Positions 15,393 to 24,027 of a stretch of DNA of 64,000 bases are shown in pieces. The notes beneath the pieces were generated by a model that made no database searches, had not been told where the DNA came from, and saw nothing but the letters and a program-made list of their open reading frames with translations. The stretch's first letter is position 1, and every line of letters begins with the position of its first letter. The translations under genes were made by a program, and so were the position numbers. The DNA is from Deltaproteobacteria bacterium (GTDB lineage: Bacteria > Desulfobacterota > DSM-4660 > Desulfatiglandales > HGW-15), in the NCBI GenBank assembly GCA_020060215.1, contig JAGVAP010000009.1, positions 157,492 to 221,491 of the forward strand, given 5' to 3'.

Positions 15393-16352
15393 ATGAACAT
15401 TCGCCCCCGCAGGTTGAGACGCACGACCATGATCAGGGATATGGTCAGAGAGACCTCCCTGACCCCGAAGGATTTCATCGCCCCCCTTTTCGTCAAGCAC
15501 GGGCACGGCATCAGGGAACCCATCCCGTCCATGACGGGTCAGTACCAGTTCTCGCCCGATACGGTGGTCCGGGAAGTGAAGGAACTGGCTTCTCTCTCCA
15601 TTCCGGCGGTGATCCTGTTCGGGCTCCCGGACAGGAAAGACCCGAGCGGAGCGAGGTCCTACGCGGAGGACGGCGTGGTCCAGCGAGCGGTCGCGGAGAT
15701 CAAGGAGAAGGCGCCGGGGGTGCTCGTGTTCACCGACGTCTGTCTCTGCGAGTACACGGACCACGGGCACTGCGGGGTCCTGAAGGACGGGGAGGTCGAT
15801 AACGACGCGACCCTCGAGATCCTCGCGCTCCAGGCCCTCAGCCATGCCAGGGCGGGAGCGGATTTCGTCGCCCCCTCGGACATGATGGACGGCAGGGTGG
15901 CATCCATCCGATGGGAACTGGACGAGGCCGGATACAAGAACACGGGAATCCTCTCCTATGCGGTCAAGTATGCCTCGGGTTTTTATGGACCCTTCCGCGA
16001 GGCCGCGGATTCGGCTCCGCAGTTCGGGGACCGATGCGGCTATCAGATGGACCCGGCCAATGCGCTGGAGGCCTTGAAGGAGGCCGGCCTCGATATGGAG
16101 GAAGGGGCGGACATGATCATGGTGAAGCCGGCCCTCGCCTACCTGGATATCATCAGGAGGGTGAGGGAGCGGTGCGTGCTCCCTGTGGCCGCCTACAACG
16201 TGAGCGGCGAGTATGCGATGGTCAAGGCTGCGCAGGAGCGGGGATGGATCGACGGCGGGAGGGTCATGATGGAGATCCTGACCTCCATCAAACGGGCCGG
16301 CGCCGATATCATCCTGACCTACTTTGCAAAGGAGGCGGCGGCGCTTCTTTAG
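15393..16352 (+). CDS. hemB: Porphobilinogen synthase (delta-aminolevulinate dehydratase)
   Basis: The 319-residue protein is full length. It condenses two 5-aminolevulinate molecules to porphobilinogen, the first common tetrapyrrole step. The active-site Schiff-base lysines are visible as K192 ([13 protein letters not shown]) and K245 (MVKPALAY). The zinc-binding cysteines C117, C119 and C127 ([14 protein letters not shown]) place it in the Zn-dependent class. [10 protein letters not shown] is the conserved substrate-site loop. It lies between the two Ahb radical SAM genes, supplying precursor to the same heme pathway. The start has GAGAGGA upstream. Confidence 0.97.
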   Translation: MNIRPRRLRRTTMIRDMVRETSLTPKDFIAPLFVKHGHGIREPIPSMTGQYQFSPDTVVREVKELASLSIPAVILFGLPDRKDPSGARSYAEDGVVQRAVAEIKEKAPGVLVFTDVCLCEYTDHGHCGVLKDGEVDNDATLEILALQALSHARAGADFVAPSDMMDGRVASIRWELDEAGYKNTGILSYAVKYASGFYGPFREAADSAPQFGDRCGYQMDPANALEALKEAGLDMEEGADMIMVKPALAYLDIIRRVRERCVLPVAAYNVSGEYAMVKAAQERGWIDGGRVMMEILTSIKRAGADIILTYFAKEAAALL

Positions 16353-16391
16353 TTCGGGTTTGTCCGGTTTTTCCGGTTTTCGGTTATGAAG

Positions 16392-16474
16392 CTGTAGGAG
16401 CAAGCTCCTGCTTGCGATGAGTGCGTTTGAGGTAAGAAGGGAAAGGAATCGCAACCGGGAGGTTGCTCCTACAG
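16392..16474. repeat. REP-like palindromic element
   Basis: Perfect 12-bp terminal inverted repeats CTGTAGGAGCAA (16392-16403) and TTGCTCCTACAG (16463-16474) flank an inner pair (GCTTGCGAT / ATCGCAACC). This is the GTAGGAGC... type of extragenic palindrome spread in many proteobacterial genomes, probably mobilised in trans by a RAYT transposase. Only one copy is seen in the window. It follows hemB by 40 bp and could stabilise the mRNA end. Confidence 0.75.
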
Positions 16475-16533
16475 AAGAGCGGATTCCGGGATGCGCAGAG
16501 TTTCACGCGCGTGAGATCAGCATACGTAGAAAC

Positions 16534-16641
16534 CGGACAAACTGAACAAACCAGACAAACCAGACAAACCAGACAAACCAGATAAACCAAACAAACCAGA
16601 CAAACCAGACAAACCAGATAAACCAAACAAACCAGAGAAAC
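16534..16641. repeat. Twelve-unit 9-bp tandem repeat (CAGACAAAC)
   Basis: Twelve contiguous 9-bp units of CAGACAAAC or one- to three-base variants run without a gap to 8 bp before the ahbD start. Units 4-7 and 8-11 are identical 36-bp blocks, showing recent expansion. The period is a multiple of three, so both strands are open across it, but no gene is supported there. It occupies the whole 5' leader of ahbD. Confidence 0.9.
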
Positions 16642-16649
16642 TGTTCCAC

Positions 16650-17741
16650 ATGAAACACGCACATCCCAAATCCGACCAAAATCCCGCACCCCACCTCCCG
16701 CGGCTGGTGGCCTGGGAGATCACGCGCAGCTGCAACCTGGATTGCGTCCACTGCAGGGCGGCCGCGAACTGCGGGCCTTATGCCGGTGAACTGGACAAGG
16801 AGGAGTGTTTCCGCGTCCTCGGCGAGATCGCGGCGCTCGCCAAACCCATTGTGATCCTCACCGGAGGTGAGCCCCTCCTCAGGCAGGATATCTGGGAGAT
16901 CGCCCTCCGAGGCGCCGAACTGGGCCTTCGGATGGTCATGGCGACCAACGGGACCCTGGTCACGCCGGAGACGGTGGAGAAGATGAAGTCGTCCGGCATC
17001 AAGCGGGTCAGCATCTCCCTCGACGGGGCAAGCGCAGCCGGACACGATGCGTTCAGAAAAGTGGAGGGCGCCTTTGCAGGGGCCCTGGCGGGTATCGAGG
17101 CGCTCAAGAAAGGCGGGGTCGAATTCCAGATCAATACGACCGTCACCAGAAACAACATCGGCGAGATTGAGGATCTCCTGGACCTTGCCATACGGCTTGG
17201 CGCCGCGGCCCATCACCTGTTCCTGCTCGTGCCTACCGGCAGGGCAAAGGACATGGTCGACCAGGAGATCGATGCCGCGGAGTACGAGAAGGTGCTTCGC
17301 TGGTTTTACAGAAAGGGGCGGGAGGTCCCGCTCCACCTGAAAGCGACCTGCGCGCCCCATTACTATCGGATCCTCCGCCAGGAGGCCCGCCTCAGGGGGG
17401 AGAAGGTGGACTTCGAGACCTATGGGCTCGACGCGGTGACCAGAGGGTGCCTGGGCGGCACTTCCTTCTGTTTCATCTCCCACCTCGGGATCATTCAACC
17501 CTGCGGCTATCTGGAGCAGCCGTGCGGTGACCTCAGAAAATCCTCCTTCGGCGAGATCTGGAACGGATCTGAAGTGTTCCGAAAGCTGAGGGACCATTCG
17601 GCGTACAAGGGGAAATGCGGCCGGTGCGAATATCTCAGGTTCTGCGGAGGGTGCCGGGCGAGGGCCTTCGAGTCCACCGGGGACTACATGGCCGAGGAAC
17701 CCCTCTGCATGTACCAGCCGGCCAGGACGAATCATGGATAG
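16650..17741 (+). CDS. ahbD: AhbD, radical SAM heme synthase
   Basis: The 363-residue radical SAM/SPASM protein converts Fe-coproporphyrin III to heme b by two oxidative decarboxylations in the siroheme-dependent pathway. The catalytic cluster motif is C28-x3-C32-x2-C35 (TRSCNLDCVHC). LTGGEPLL and the SAM-binding ATNGTLVT follow. The SPASM region carries auxiliary-cluster cysteines (GCLGGTSFC, QPCGYLEQPC, KCGRCEYLRFCGGC, CMYQP). No strong Shine-Dalgarno is present, because the leader is a tandem repeat. Its last 8 bases overlap the next gene, ahbA. NirJ or PqqE-like relatives are alternatives, but synteny with ahbC, hemB and ahbA favours AhbD. Confidence 0.9.
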   Translation: MKHAHPKSDQNPAPHLPRLVAWEITRSCNLDCVHCRAAANCGPYAGELDKEECFRVLGEIAALAKPIVILTGGEPLLRQDIWEIALRGAELGLRMVMATNGTLVTPETVEKMKSSGIKRVSISLDGASAAGHDAFRKVEGAFAGALAGIEALKKGGVEFQINTTVTRNNIGEIEDLLDLAIRLGAAAHHLFLLVPTGRAKDMVDQEIDAAEYEKVLRWFYRKGREVPLHLKATCAPHYYRILRQEARLRGEKVDFETYGLDAVTRGCLGGTSFCFISHLGIIQPCGYLEQPCGDLRKSSFGEIWNGSEVFRKLRDHSAYKGKCGRCEYLRFCGGCRARAFESTGDYMAEEPLCMYQPARTNHG

Positions 17742-18180
17742 ACTCGACAGAGAAATCATCAACGAAATCCAATCCGACTTCCCCATCGTCCCCAGGCCGT
17801 TCCTCGACCTTGCAGACCGTCTCGGCTCCACGGAGGAGGAGATCCTCGCACGAATAGGGGAGCTGAAGAGAAGGGGGATCATCAGGAGGATCGGGGGGAA
17901 CTTCCAGTCCAGGAAGCTCAACTTCACGAGCACCCTTTGCGCGGCGAGGGTGCCCAAGGGAAAGCTCAAACGGTTTGTGGAGGTCGTGAACCGATACGCG
18001 GGGGTGACCCACAACTATCTGAGGCGGCATGAGTACAATGTATGGTTCACTTTCATCGCCCCGGACATGCAGACGATCGAGCGATCCTTACAGGAGATCG
18101 CCGAGACCACCGGCGTAACCGACATCCTGAACCTGCCCGCAGTCAGGATGTTCAAGATCAAGGTGGATTTTGAGGTCTGA
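17734..18180 (+). CDS. ahbA: Siroheme decarboxylase subunit (AhbA-like)
   Basis: The 148-residue Lrp/AsnC-like protein has an N-terminal winged helix (DRLDREIINEIQSDFPIV to RRIGGNFQSRKLNF) and a RAM-like domain with GVTHNYLRRHEYNVWFTFIAP. AhbA/AhbB heterodimers decarboxylate siroheme at C12 and C18. The histidine-rich HNYLRRHEYNVWF segment fits the substrate site, and the protein ends FKIKVDFEV. I assign the alpha (AhbA) type by pattern memory; the partner AhbB is not in this window. Translation is coupled to ahbD. It resembles a transcription regulator, but the operon makes the enzyme role much more likely. Confidence 0.8.
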   Translation: MDRLDREIINEIQSDFPIVPRPFLDLADRLGSTEEEILARIGELKRRGIIRRIGGNFQSRKLNFTSTLCAARVPKGKLKRFVEVVNRYAGVTHNYLRRHEYNVWFTFIAPDMQTIERSLQEIAETTGVTDILNLPAVRMFKIKVDFEV

Positions 18181-18238
18181 AGAAGTGCTCACTCCAGCCG
18201 CTTGCCGCCGGGGGCAGGCTGGTTCCTCGTAAGCCGTC

Positions 18239-18258
18239 ATCCCGGTGAAAACCGGGAT
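18239..18258. repeat. GNRA-loop hairpin repeat
   Basis: ATCCCGGT and ACCGGGAT form a perfect 8-bp stem closed by a GAAA tetraloop, 60 bp after ahbA. The surrounding GCCGTCATCCCGG...GGGATCC text is typical of dispersed extragenic repeats. It lacks a T-run, so it is only a possible factor-independent stop for the heme operon. Confidence 0.5.
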
Positions 18259-18323
18259 CCTGAGCGACTTTACCTGGCGGTGAGATTGGAGTGCCGGCAC
18301 ATGTGCGGCGCCCGAAGGCGCAT

Positions 18324-18620
18324 CTATTTTCGTTCGTCCCCGGGCTCCGCCATCTCTTCGACGAGCAGCTCCAACTGCTCCTCCGAAATCTTCCCCGCCT
18401 CGACCAGAATCTTCCCGATACCGGCCTTTCTCAATTCCTCCACGGCCAGGATCGAGTTGGTCGCTTTCCCCTGGGTGCTGAAGAAGGTGTAGTCCAGGGT
18501 GAGGTTCGATTTCCTGAGGATTTTGACACGGCTCCCCACAAAGACAATGTGGTTTGACAGGAGGAAGTAACCCGCCCCGACGACGCAGAGCCACACGAGC
18601 AGCTTTTTGAACCCTTTCAT
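18324..18620 (-). CDS. Small membrane-anchored protein of unknown function
   Basis: The start is ATG 18620, with GAGGG upstream. The 98-residue product begins MKGFKKLLVWLCVVGAGYFL, a single N-terminal membrane anchor. About 75 residues follow that are probably outside the cytoplasmic membrane, ending in an acidic tail (EEQLELLVEEMAEPGDERK). The segment RKAGIGKILVEAGKISEEQLELL resembles a short helical motif found at the ends of GspE/PilB-like N-domains, but no family is claimed. It is convergent with the heme operon. Confidence 0.55.
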   Translation of the reverse strand: MKGFKKLLVWLCVVGAGYFLLSNHIVFVGSRVKILRKSNLTLDYTFFSTQGKATNSILAVEELRKAGIGKILVEAGKISEEQLELLVEEMAEPGDERK

Positions 18621-18924
18621 GAACAAGCCCTCAAAGAGATTCGATGTTTAACTCAGCAGAGGCGGTGTCCACCCTGTCGAGGAGAGAGGAGAGGTCCGGT
18701 TTTTGGTTGACAGCCCCCATGCTTTCACCTAGCTTTTTGCTCAAACGCCGGAAGGGTGCTGAAAGGACCATCTTCCCGGACGCGAGCCCGCTCCTTCAGC
18801 AACCTCTGTTCATGGGTTTTCCTTGCAATCCTGATGCCACTCACTGGTGGTGCACCAAGATGGTCGTGAATCGATCTGTTCACGTCACTTCCTGCAGGAC
18901 GAAATAACCCGAGAGGAGGGGACC

Positions 18925-19230
18925 ATGGGCGGGGAGGAAAGGAGACTTTCGGAGATGGAGTTCGTGGAAAGGGCGATCCGGCGACTCCGCATCACCCCTT
19001 ACAAAGGGATACACTCCGTATACAGCGGGTTCAACAGGGCCTTCAGGGAGTACTTCGACATCAATCCGGTCGAGGCGACGACAAGGCTTTCCGCGGAAGG
19101 GAAGATCGTGACCAGGCCGGTGAAAGGCGGAGTCATGATCTATCTCCCCCAGGAGGCACCCCCTGCAAGGGGTTCCAAGAGCGTGCTGGACAAGATCCTG
19201 CTGGACGAAGAGCCTGAAAAGGACAGATGA
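18925..19230 (+). CDS. Hypothetical 101-residue protein, possible winged helix
   Basis: The start ATG 18925 follows GAGGGG; the upstream frame extension is not protein-like. The product has EMEFVERAIRRLRITPYKGIHSVYSGFNRAFREYF, then NPVEATTRLSAEGKIVTRPVKGGVMIYLP. This is helix-rich and ends in a two-strand wing-like hairpin, which suggests a small DNA-binding or adaptor protein. No named family is recognised. The 270 bp before it (18640-18924) hold no other gene. Confidence 0.6.
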   Translation: MGGEERRLSEMEFVERAIRRLRITPYKGIHSVYSGFNRAFREYFDINPVEATTRLSAEGKIVTRPVKGGVMIYLPQEAPPARGSKSVLDKILLDEEPEKDR

Positions 19231-19408
19231 TCAGAGGTCGGCACGACCGCTGGGCCAATGGCCGGTCTGATCGTATGGGAAACCTAACAGGGTGTCTGGG
19301 CTTCGGGTGTCAGCCCGGTCATCCATCCATTTCCTGACACCTGAACACTGAAACCTCTTAAGGCCGGAGCCGGACGGCACCAGGACTGAGCTGGCCTCCG
19401 CCTTCCGG

Positions 19409-20188
19409 TCACCTCATCCATTCCTTCGCCTTCGCCACGATCGCAGGCATGATCTCCCCGGCCTTTCCTTCGATGCGGACCATGGCCAATTCATCCATGG
19501 CCGTGGGCCCCATGTTGATGATCACGAGCTTGGCACCGGCCCTCGCTGCATACAGCGGCATGGTTGCGGCCGGATAAACGACAAGGGTGGATCCGAGGAC
19601 GATGCAGAGATCGCAGCCCCTGGAGCGGCGCTCCGACTCCATCAGTACGTCGAAGGGAAGCTGCTCCCCGAAAAAGACGGCGTCCGGTTTCAGCATGCCC
19701 CGGCACGCAGGGCATTGCGGTTCGTCCACTCCCGCCAGAATCCACCCTTTGACCGCCTGGATGGGATAGCGGCAATTGCACCCGAGACACCTCGCATGGC
19801 TCAGGTCCCCGTGCAACTCGAAAACCAGCCCCTCCTGAACCCCTGCCTTCTGGTGAAGACCGTCCACGTTTTGCGTGACAACGCCGTACAGTTTCCCGAT
19901 ATCCTGGAGGGAGGCAATGGCGTAGTGAGCGGGGTTGGGTTTGGCATCCGCCACGATGAACTCGTCTCCCGTAAGGAGCTGCCAGTGTTTCTTTCGGACC
20001 TCCCGGTCTGAGAGGAACCGCTCGATGGTGAAATCCTCTGGATCGTATCTGCTCCACAGGCCGTCCGGGCCCCTGAAGTCCGGGATACCCGATTCCGTGC
20101 TCACCCCTGCCCCGGTGAAGACCACGATCCTGTTTGCCCGGGCCACCAGCCGAGCCACCTCTTCGATCTGTTTTTCAAGCATCGCCAC
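19409..20188 (-). CDS. Sir2-family NAD-dependent protein deacylase
   Basis: The 259-residue protein shows all sirtuin motifs. These are GAGVSTESGIPDFRG (residues 26-40) and TQNVDGLHQKAG (105-116). The catalytic histidine is H126 in FELHGD. The structural zinc site is C134-x2-C137 and C159-x2-C162. It removes acyl groups from lysine using NAD+, forming O-acyl-ADP-ribose. GTG 20188 is preferred, because AGGAGGG lies 6 bases upstream; ATG 20182 is possible. It stands alone on the minus strand with a 9-bp palindrome upstream. The 19231-19408 gap holds only short direct repeats of a CTGACACCTGAACACTGAA type. Confidence 0.93.
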   Translation of the reverse strand: MAMLEKQIEEVARLVARANRIVVFTGAGVSTESGIPDFRGPDGLWSRYDPEDFTIERFLSDREVRKKHWQLLTGDEFIVADAKPNPAHYAIASLQDIGKLYGVVTQNVDGLHQKAGVQEGLVFELHGDLSHARCLGCNCRYPIQAVKGWILAGVDEPQCPACRGMLKPDAVFFGEQLPFDVLMESERRSRGCDLCIVLGSTLVVYPAATMPLYAARAGAKLVIINMGPTAMDELAMVRIEGKAGEIMPAIVAKAKEWMR

Positions 20189-20230
20189 GCCTTCCCTCCT
20201 GACACTTCGACGCTCCCAAAAAGCTCATGA

Positions 20231-20253
20231 CTTACATTACTCCATAATGTAAG
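20231..20253. promoter_or_regulatory. Perfect palindrome upstream of the sirtuin gene
   Basis: CTTACATTA (20231-20239) and TAATGTAAG (20245-20253) are exact inverted copies around a 5-bp centre, 43 bp upstream of the sirtuin start. No T-run follows in the orientation of a terminator, so a dimeric-repressor operator is the simpler reading. No regulator is identified. The region 20254-20583 otherwise holds a weak promoter-like TTGTTT-N16-TATGAT (20455-20482) facing the GNAT gene. Confidence 0.45.
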
Positions 20254-20583
20254 ATGAATCAAAAAAAGGGGGAAGTATGGCGGAGTGGAAGGATCGAGGG
20301 TGAAGAAAGCCTCCGTCCATACCGGCGATCCCGATTTCAAGCCTGTTGGAGCCGAACAGGAAGTGGTCTGGCTCTAGTGCTGCTCAGGTCCACCCGCATG
20401 CAGCCTCCCGGCATCCTTACGCCTCGACCGGCCACTCCGCCGGCTCATGTCCTCTTGTTTGCGTCCACGAAAGTGTTATGATGAGCATAGTCGTTTCTCT
20501 TAAGGCACGTACTTTGCATTCAAGTGCAAATCAAAGCCGGCCCCTCTGGAGCCGGACCTTTAATGAGGAGGTTATCTTACCTT

Positions 20584-21147
20584 ATGCCCGTCGATGAAGA
20601 CTTTTCGACCAAAGGCAGAAATCATTGCGTGAAGATCAGGCAGATGGAAATCGACGATCTGCCTGTTGTTTTTCATCTCGGCGAGAGGCTTTTCAGCGCA
20701 GACAAGGCCCCCAACCTCTACAGGACCTGGGACCAGTACGAGGTCGTGGAACTGTTCAACGCGGATTCGGAGTTCTGCCTGGTGGCAGAGGTGGATGAAA
20801 AGATCACAGGCTTTGCACTGGGGACGACCGTGACCAAGAGCCGGTCCGCCTGGAAGTACGGCTACCTGGTCTGGCTTGGGGTGGAACCGTCCGCACAGCG
20901 GGAAGGCGTCGCCCAGCGGTTGTTCAATCGCTTCCGGGACCTCATGCTCAAGACCGGGGTAAGGATGCTCCTGGTCGATACGGAGGCCGAAAACCTGCCG
21001 GCACTCCATTTTTTCAGGAAACAGGGCTTCGGCAACCCTCAGCAGCACATCTATCTTTCCATGAACCTGGCCAATCATCAGCTGTCCCTCAAGAAGAAAC
21101 AAAATGGAGAGTTCCAGGAACAGCGGACCCGCAGGAGCCACGGCTGA
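20584..21147 (+). CDS. GNAT-family N-acetyltransferase
   Basis: The start ATG 20584 follows GAGGAGG at 12 bases; an earlier ATG at 20563 is possible. The 187-residue protein carries a GNAT fold: KIRQMEIDDLPVVFHLGERLF, then FCLVAEVDEKITGFALGT (strands 2-4). The acetyl-CoA loop in VWLGVEPSAQREGVAQRLFNRF (Q/R-x-x-G-x-A) and the LLVDTEAENLPALHFFRKQGF strand follow. The substrate is unknown. It overlaps the M20 peptidase gene by 44 bp, so the two are co-translated and may act on the same class of N-acyl compound; the basic, Gln-rich tail encoded in the overlap may not be conserved. Confidence 0.85.
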   Translation: MPVDEDFSTKGRNHCVKIRQMEIDDLPVVFHLGERLFSADKAPNLYRTWDQYEVVELFNADSEFCLVAEVDEKITGFALGTTVTKSRSAWKYGYLVWLGVEPSAQREGVAQRLFNRFRDLMLKTGVRMLLVDTEAENLPALHFFRKQGFGNPQQHIYLSMNLANHQLSLKKKQNGEFQEQRTRRSHG

Positions 21148-22258
21148 AACAGCATCACGCGTTCAGCCGCAGCGGCTCAAGAAGCTGCTCAAGAGGCTCA
21201 TTGATATCTACAGTCCCTATGGCAAGGAAGAGGGGATCCTCCACTTCGTCTCAGGCTATCTCAGGCGCCGGGGCTTTCATTCGGTCCTTCAGCCGGTGGA
21301 CGAGAACCGCTTCAACCTGGTCCTGATGCCGGCGGGTGTGGCACCCAGGCTCGCCTTCGTCGGCCACCTGGACACCGTGGTCGCCTGTGACCTGGAGGAC
21401 TACGGATACAAGGAAGAGGGCGACATCATCAGGGGGGTGGGCACGGCGGACATGAAGGCGGGATGTGCGGCCATGATCGAGGCGTACATGGCCGCCCATG
21501 GCGGCACACCGGACTCGCCGATTCCGGTGGCCCTCTGTCTTGTGGTCGGCGAGGAGGGGGAGGGCGACGGCGTCGACCGCCTGGTGGAGGAATACGACTT
21601 TCCGTGGGCCGTCATCGGCGAGCCGACGGACATGAGGCCCTGCCTGAGCAACTACGGCTACCTGGAGGTCCATCTCTCCACCGTCGGACGCAGGGTCCAC
21701 GCCTCCCTGGCCAACCGCGGGGGCAACCCGGTGGAGGTGATGATGCATATGATCACCGGGATATGCCGGTACATGGAGGCCCGGCGTCCGGAGGTGGTCT
21801 ACAATATCCGTGACGTCTTCAGTTCGCGCGCGGGGTTTGCAGTCCCGGAACGGTGCGACGCATGGCTCGATATCCACCTGCCTCCCCGGGCGGCGATTGG
21901 GGAAATCGCTGCCGAGCTGGAGGAGATCCTGGATGCGGAGAAGAACCGCTTTCCCTCCGTGGAGGAGTCGCTGCGGCTGGCCACCATCGACGCCGGCTAT
22001 GAACTCCCGGAGAAAGGGCGTTTTGTAGAAGGGCTGAAGGAGGTCTTCTCCGGTTCCGGTCTCTCCTGGGAACCGGCCCCTTTTGTCAGCCATTCGGATG
22101 CGAACCGGCTCTGGAGGGCCGGAGTCAAACCCGTGCTGATCGGACCGGGAAGCCTGGCCAAGGCGCATACGCCCGATGAATCCGTATCCTTTCAGCAGAC
22201 CCTTGCGGCCGCCAAGTTCTACTATCATCTTTCCATGAGGATGGCACAGGATGCCTGA
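21104..22258 (+). CDS. M20-family metallopeptidase (ArgE/DapE/carboxypeptidase type)
   Basis: The 384-residue protein has the di-zinc site of the M20 family: H88 and D90 in FVGHLDTV, D116 in GTADMKAG, catalytic E150 and E151 in VGEEGEGDG, a GEPTD loop, and a late histidine in KAHTPDESV. An internal dimerisation domain is present (about 185-290). Such enzymes hydrolyse N-acyl amino acids or dipeptides, and ArgE, DapE, LysK and CPG2 cannot be told apart here. Coupling to a GNAT acetyltransferase could suggest an acetylated intermediate that is made and then released. Family assignment is firm; substrate is not. Confidence 0.88.
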   Translation: MESSRNSGPAGATAETASRVQPQRLKKLLKRLIDIYSPYGKEEGILHFVSGYLRRRGFHSVLQPVDENRFNLVLMPAGVAPRLAFVGHLDTVVACDLEDYGYKEEGDIIRGVGTADMKAGCAAMIEAYMAAHGGTPDSPIPVALCLVVGEEGEGDGVDRLVEEYDFPWAVIGEPTDMRPCLSNYGYLEVHLSTVGRRVHASLANRGGNPVEVMMHMITGICRYMEARRPEVVYNIRDVFSSRAGFAVPERCDAWLDIHLPPRAAIGEIAAELEEILDAEKNRFPSVEESLRLATIDAGYELPEKGRFVEGLKEVFSGSGLSWEPAPFVSHSDANRLWRAGVKPVLIGPGSLAKAHTPDESVSFQQTLAAAKFYYHLSMRMAQDA

Positions 22259-22543
22259 AGGCACCTCATAGTTTCACAAGAAGAAGGGAATGACGTTTGA
22301 TCATGGACGAATCTTCTCAGGAATGAATATCGAGCATTGCCCTTTTCGATCTCACCGCCAATGAATTGAGGCTATCCCGGGTTTCTGCAACGACAGGGGA
22401 GATACTCCGGCTTTTTGAAAAAATGAAGAGTTGACTCAGGCCTTACGGCCGCAACCAAGATCCGCCACGAAGACACCAAGAGATCGCGGTCGTCTTCGGG
22501 TCTTAGCGTTTTCGTGGCAGATCTTCTCTGCAAAGGGATCGAG

Positions 22544-23995
22544 ATGACGTTGCCCAAGCACAAGACCAAGATCGTCTGCACCATCGGACCCGCCTCGGAA
22601 TCCCCCTCGGTCATGGAGCAGATGATCGAAGCGGGCATGAACGTGGCCCGGCTGAACTTCTCTCACGGGGATTTCGCTACCCACCGCAACGTGATTGAGA
22701 ACCTGCGGGCCGCCTCGAGGTCCCTCGGACGGCGTATCGCGATCATGGCCGACCTGCCGGGCCCTAAGATGCGGATCGGGAGGATCGACCCGGAACCCGT
22801 GGAACTCAGGCCGGGCGACCCGTTCATACTCACCACGGAGGAGATCGTCGGTGACCGAACCCGCGTATCGGTCTCCTTCGACCCCCTCCCCCAGGCGGTG
22901 AAGCGCGGGGACACGCTCTTCCTGAACGACGGCTTTATCCAGATCGAAGTGACCGGAGTAGAGGGTCATGACATCATCTGCAAGGTGCTGGTGGGCGGAG
23001 AGCTCCGCTCCCGGAAGGGCCTCAATCTGCCCGGCATCGATCTCGGGATCAGCGCATTCACGGCGCGGGACCGTGAATACCTCCAATTCGCCCTCGAGAA
23101 CGGGGTAGATGCCGTAAGCCAGTCCTTCGTGGAAAACGGACAGGACATCGAGGCTGTCCGCAAGGCGGCCGCGGACCTGGGCCATCATCCCTTGATCATC
23201 GCCAAGATCGAACGTTCCAGGGCGCTCGAGCATATCGATGCGATCATGGAGGCTTCGGACGGCATCATGATCGCCCGCGGCGACCTGGGTGTAGAGGTCC
23301 CGATCGAGCTGATCGCCGTGGTCCAGAAGCGGTTGATGAGACTTGCGAACATCTACGCCAAGCCCGTCATCACGGCGACCCAGATGCTCGAGTCCATGGC
23401 CAACAACCGGCGGCCCACAAGGGCCGAGGCCACGGACGTGGCCAACGCGGTGCTGGACGGTACCGACTGCGTCATGCTCTCCGCGGAGTCCGCAATGGGC
23501 AGGTATCCCGTGGATGCGGTCGCGATGCTCGCAAAGATCTGTGCCGCCGCCGAGTCCCGTCGAACCGCCATTCCGGTGAAGGATCTCTTCAGGGGGATTG
23601 AACTGACCGGGAAGGTCAGGCCGGAGCATCTCATCGCGATCGGGGTGGAAGCCGGTCTGCAGTACGCGCACCCGGCGGCGGTGTTCGTCCCGACGCACAG
23701 CGGCTCCACGGCCAGGAGTGTGGCCCGGTTCCGTTTCCCCGTCTGGACGGTCGCCGTCAGCTCCCAGGAGGCGACCTGTCAGCACCTCCAGTTCTCCGCC
23801 GGCATCCATCCGGTGTACGAGCCGGAGCAACCGGAGACCTGGAGGGCTTACATCGAGAAATGGTTGCGTGATCACGATATTTCCGGTGAGGTAGTCTTCC
23901 TGACCGGTGGCCCTTCGAGAGAGCACCCGGACGCGAATCACCGGATGGAGATCATCGATCTTCGGCCCCCAGCCGATGAGGCGCAACACCTTTGA
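22544..23995 (+). CDS. pyk: Pyruvate kinase
   Basis: The start ATG 22544 follows AAAGGGA and gives MTLPKHKTKIVCTIGPAS. The 483-residue protein contains the TIM-barrel core split by the B domain, MNVARLNFSHG, the signature IIAKIERSRALEHIDAI with the catalytic lysine, the metal-binding IMIARGDLGVEVP, and TQMLESMANNRRPTRAE. The C-terminal domain ends QHL. It converts phosphoenolpyruvate and ADP to pyruvate and ATP. It heads a run of central sugar-phosphate genes (pgm, gpmA, pgi) on the same strand. The 22259-22543 interval holds degenerate CACGAAGACACCAAGAG-type repeats and no gene. Confidence 0.97.
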   Translation: MTLPKHKTKIVCTIGPASESPSVMEQMIEAGMNVARLNFSHGDFATHRNVIENLRAASRSLGRRIAIMADLPGPKMRIGRIDPEPVELRPGDPFILTTEEIVGDRTRVSVSFDPLPQAVKRGDTLFLNDGFIQIEVTGVEGHDIICKVLVGGELRSRKGLNLPGIDLGISAFTARDREYLQFALENGVDAVSQSFVENGQDIEAVRKAAADLGHHPLIIAKIERSRALEHIDAIMEASDGIMIARGDLGVEVPIELIAVVQKRLMRLANIYAKPVITATQMLESMANNRRPTRAEATDVANAVLDGTDCVMLSAESAMGRYPVDAVAMLAKICAAAESRRTAIPVKDLFRGIELTGKVRPEHLIAIGVEAGLQYAHPAAVFVPTHSGSTARSVARFRFPVWTVAVSSQEATCQHLQFSAGIHPVYEPEQPETWRAYIEKWLRDHDISGEVVFLTGGPSREHPDANHRMEIIDLRPPADEAQHL

Positions 23996-24027
23996 ACCAA
24001 AACAGGAAGAGTCGAGTGAGGTGAAGA

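Noticed and set aside
16534..16641. CRISPR array at the tandem repeat
   Set aside because: Units are 9 bp and contiguous, with no spacers and no cas genes.
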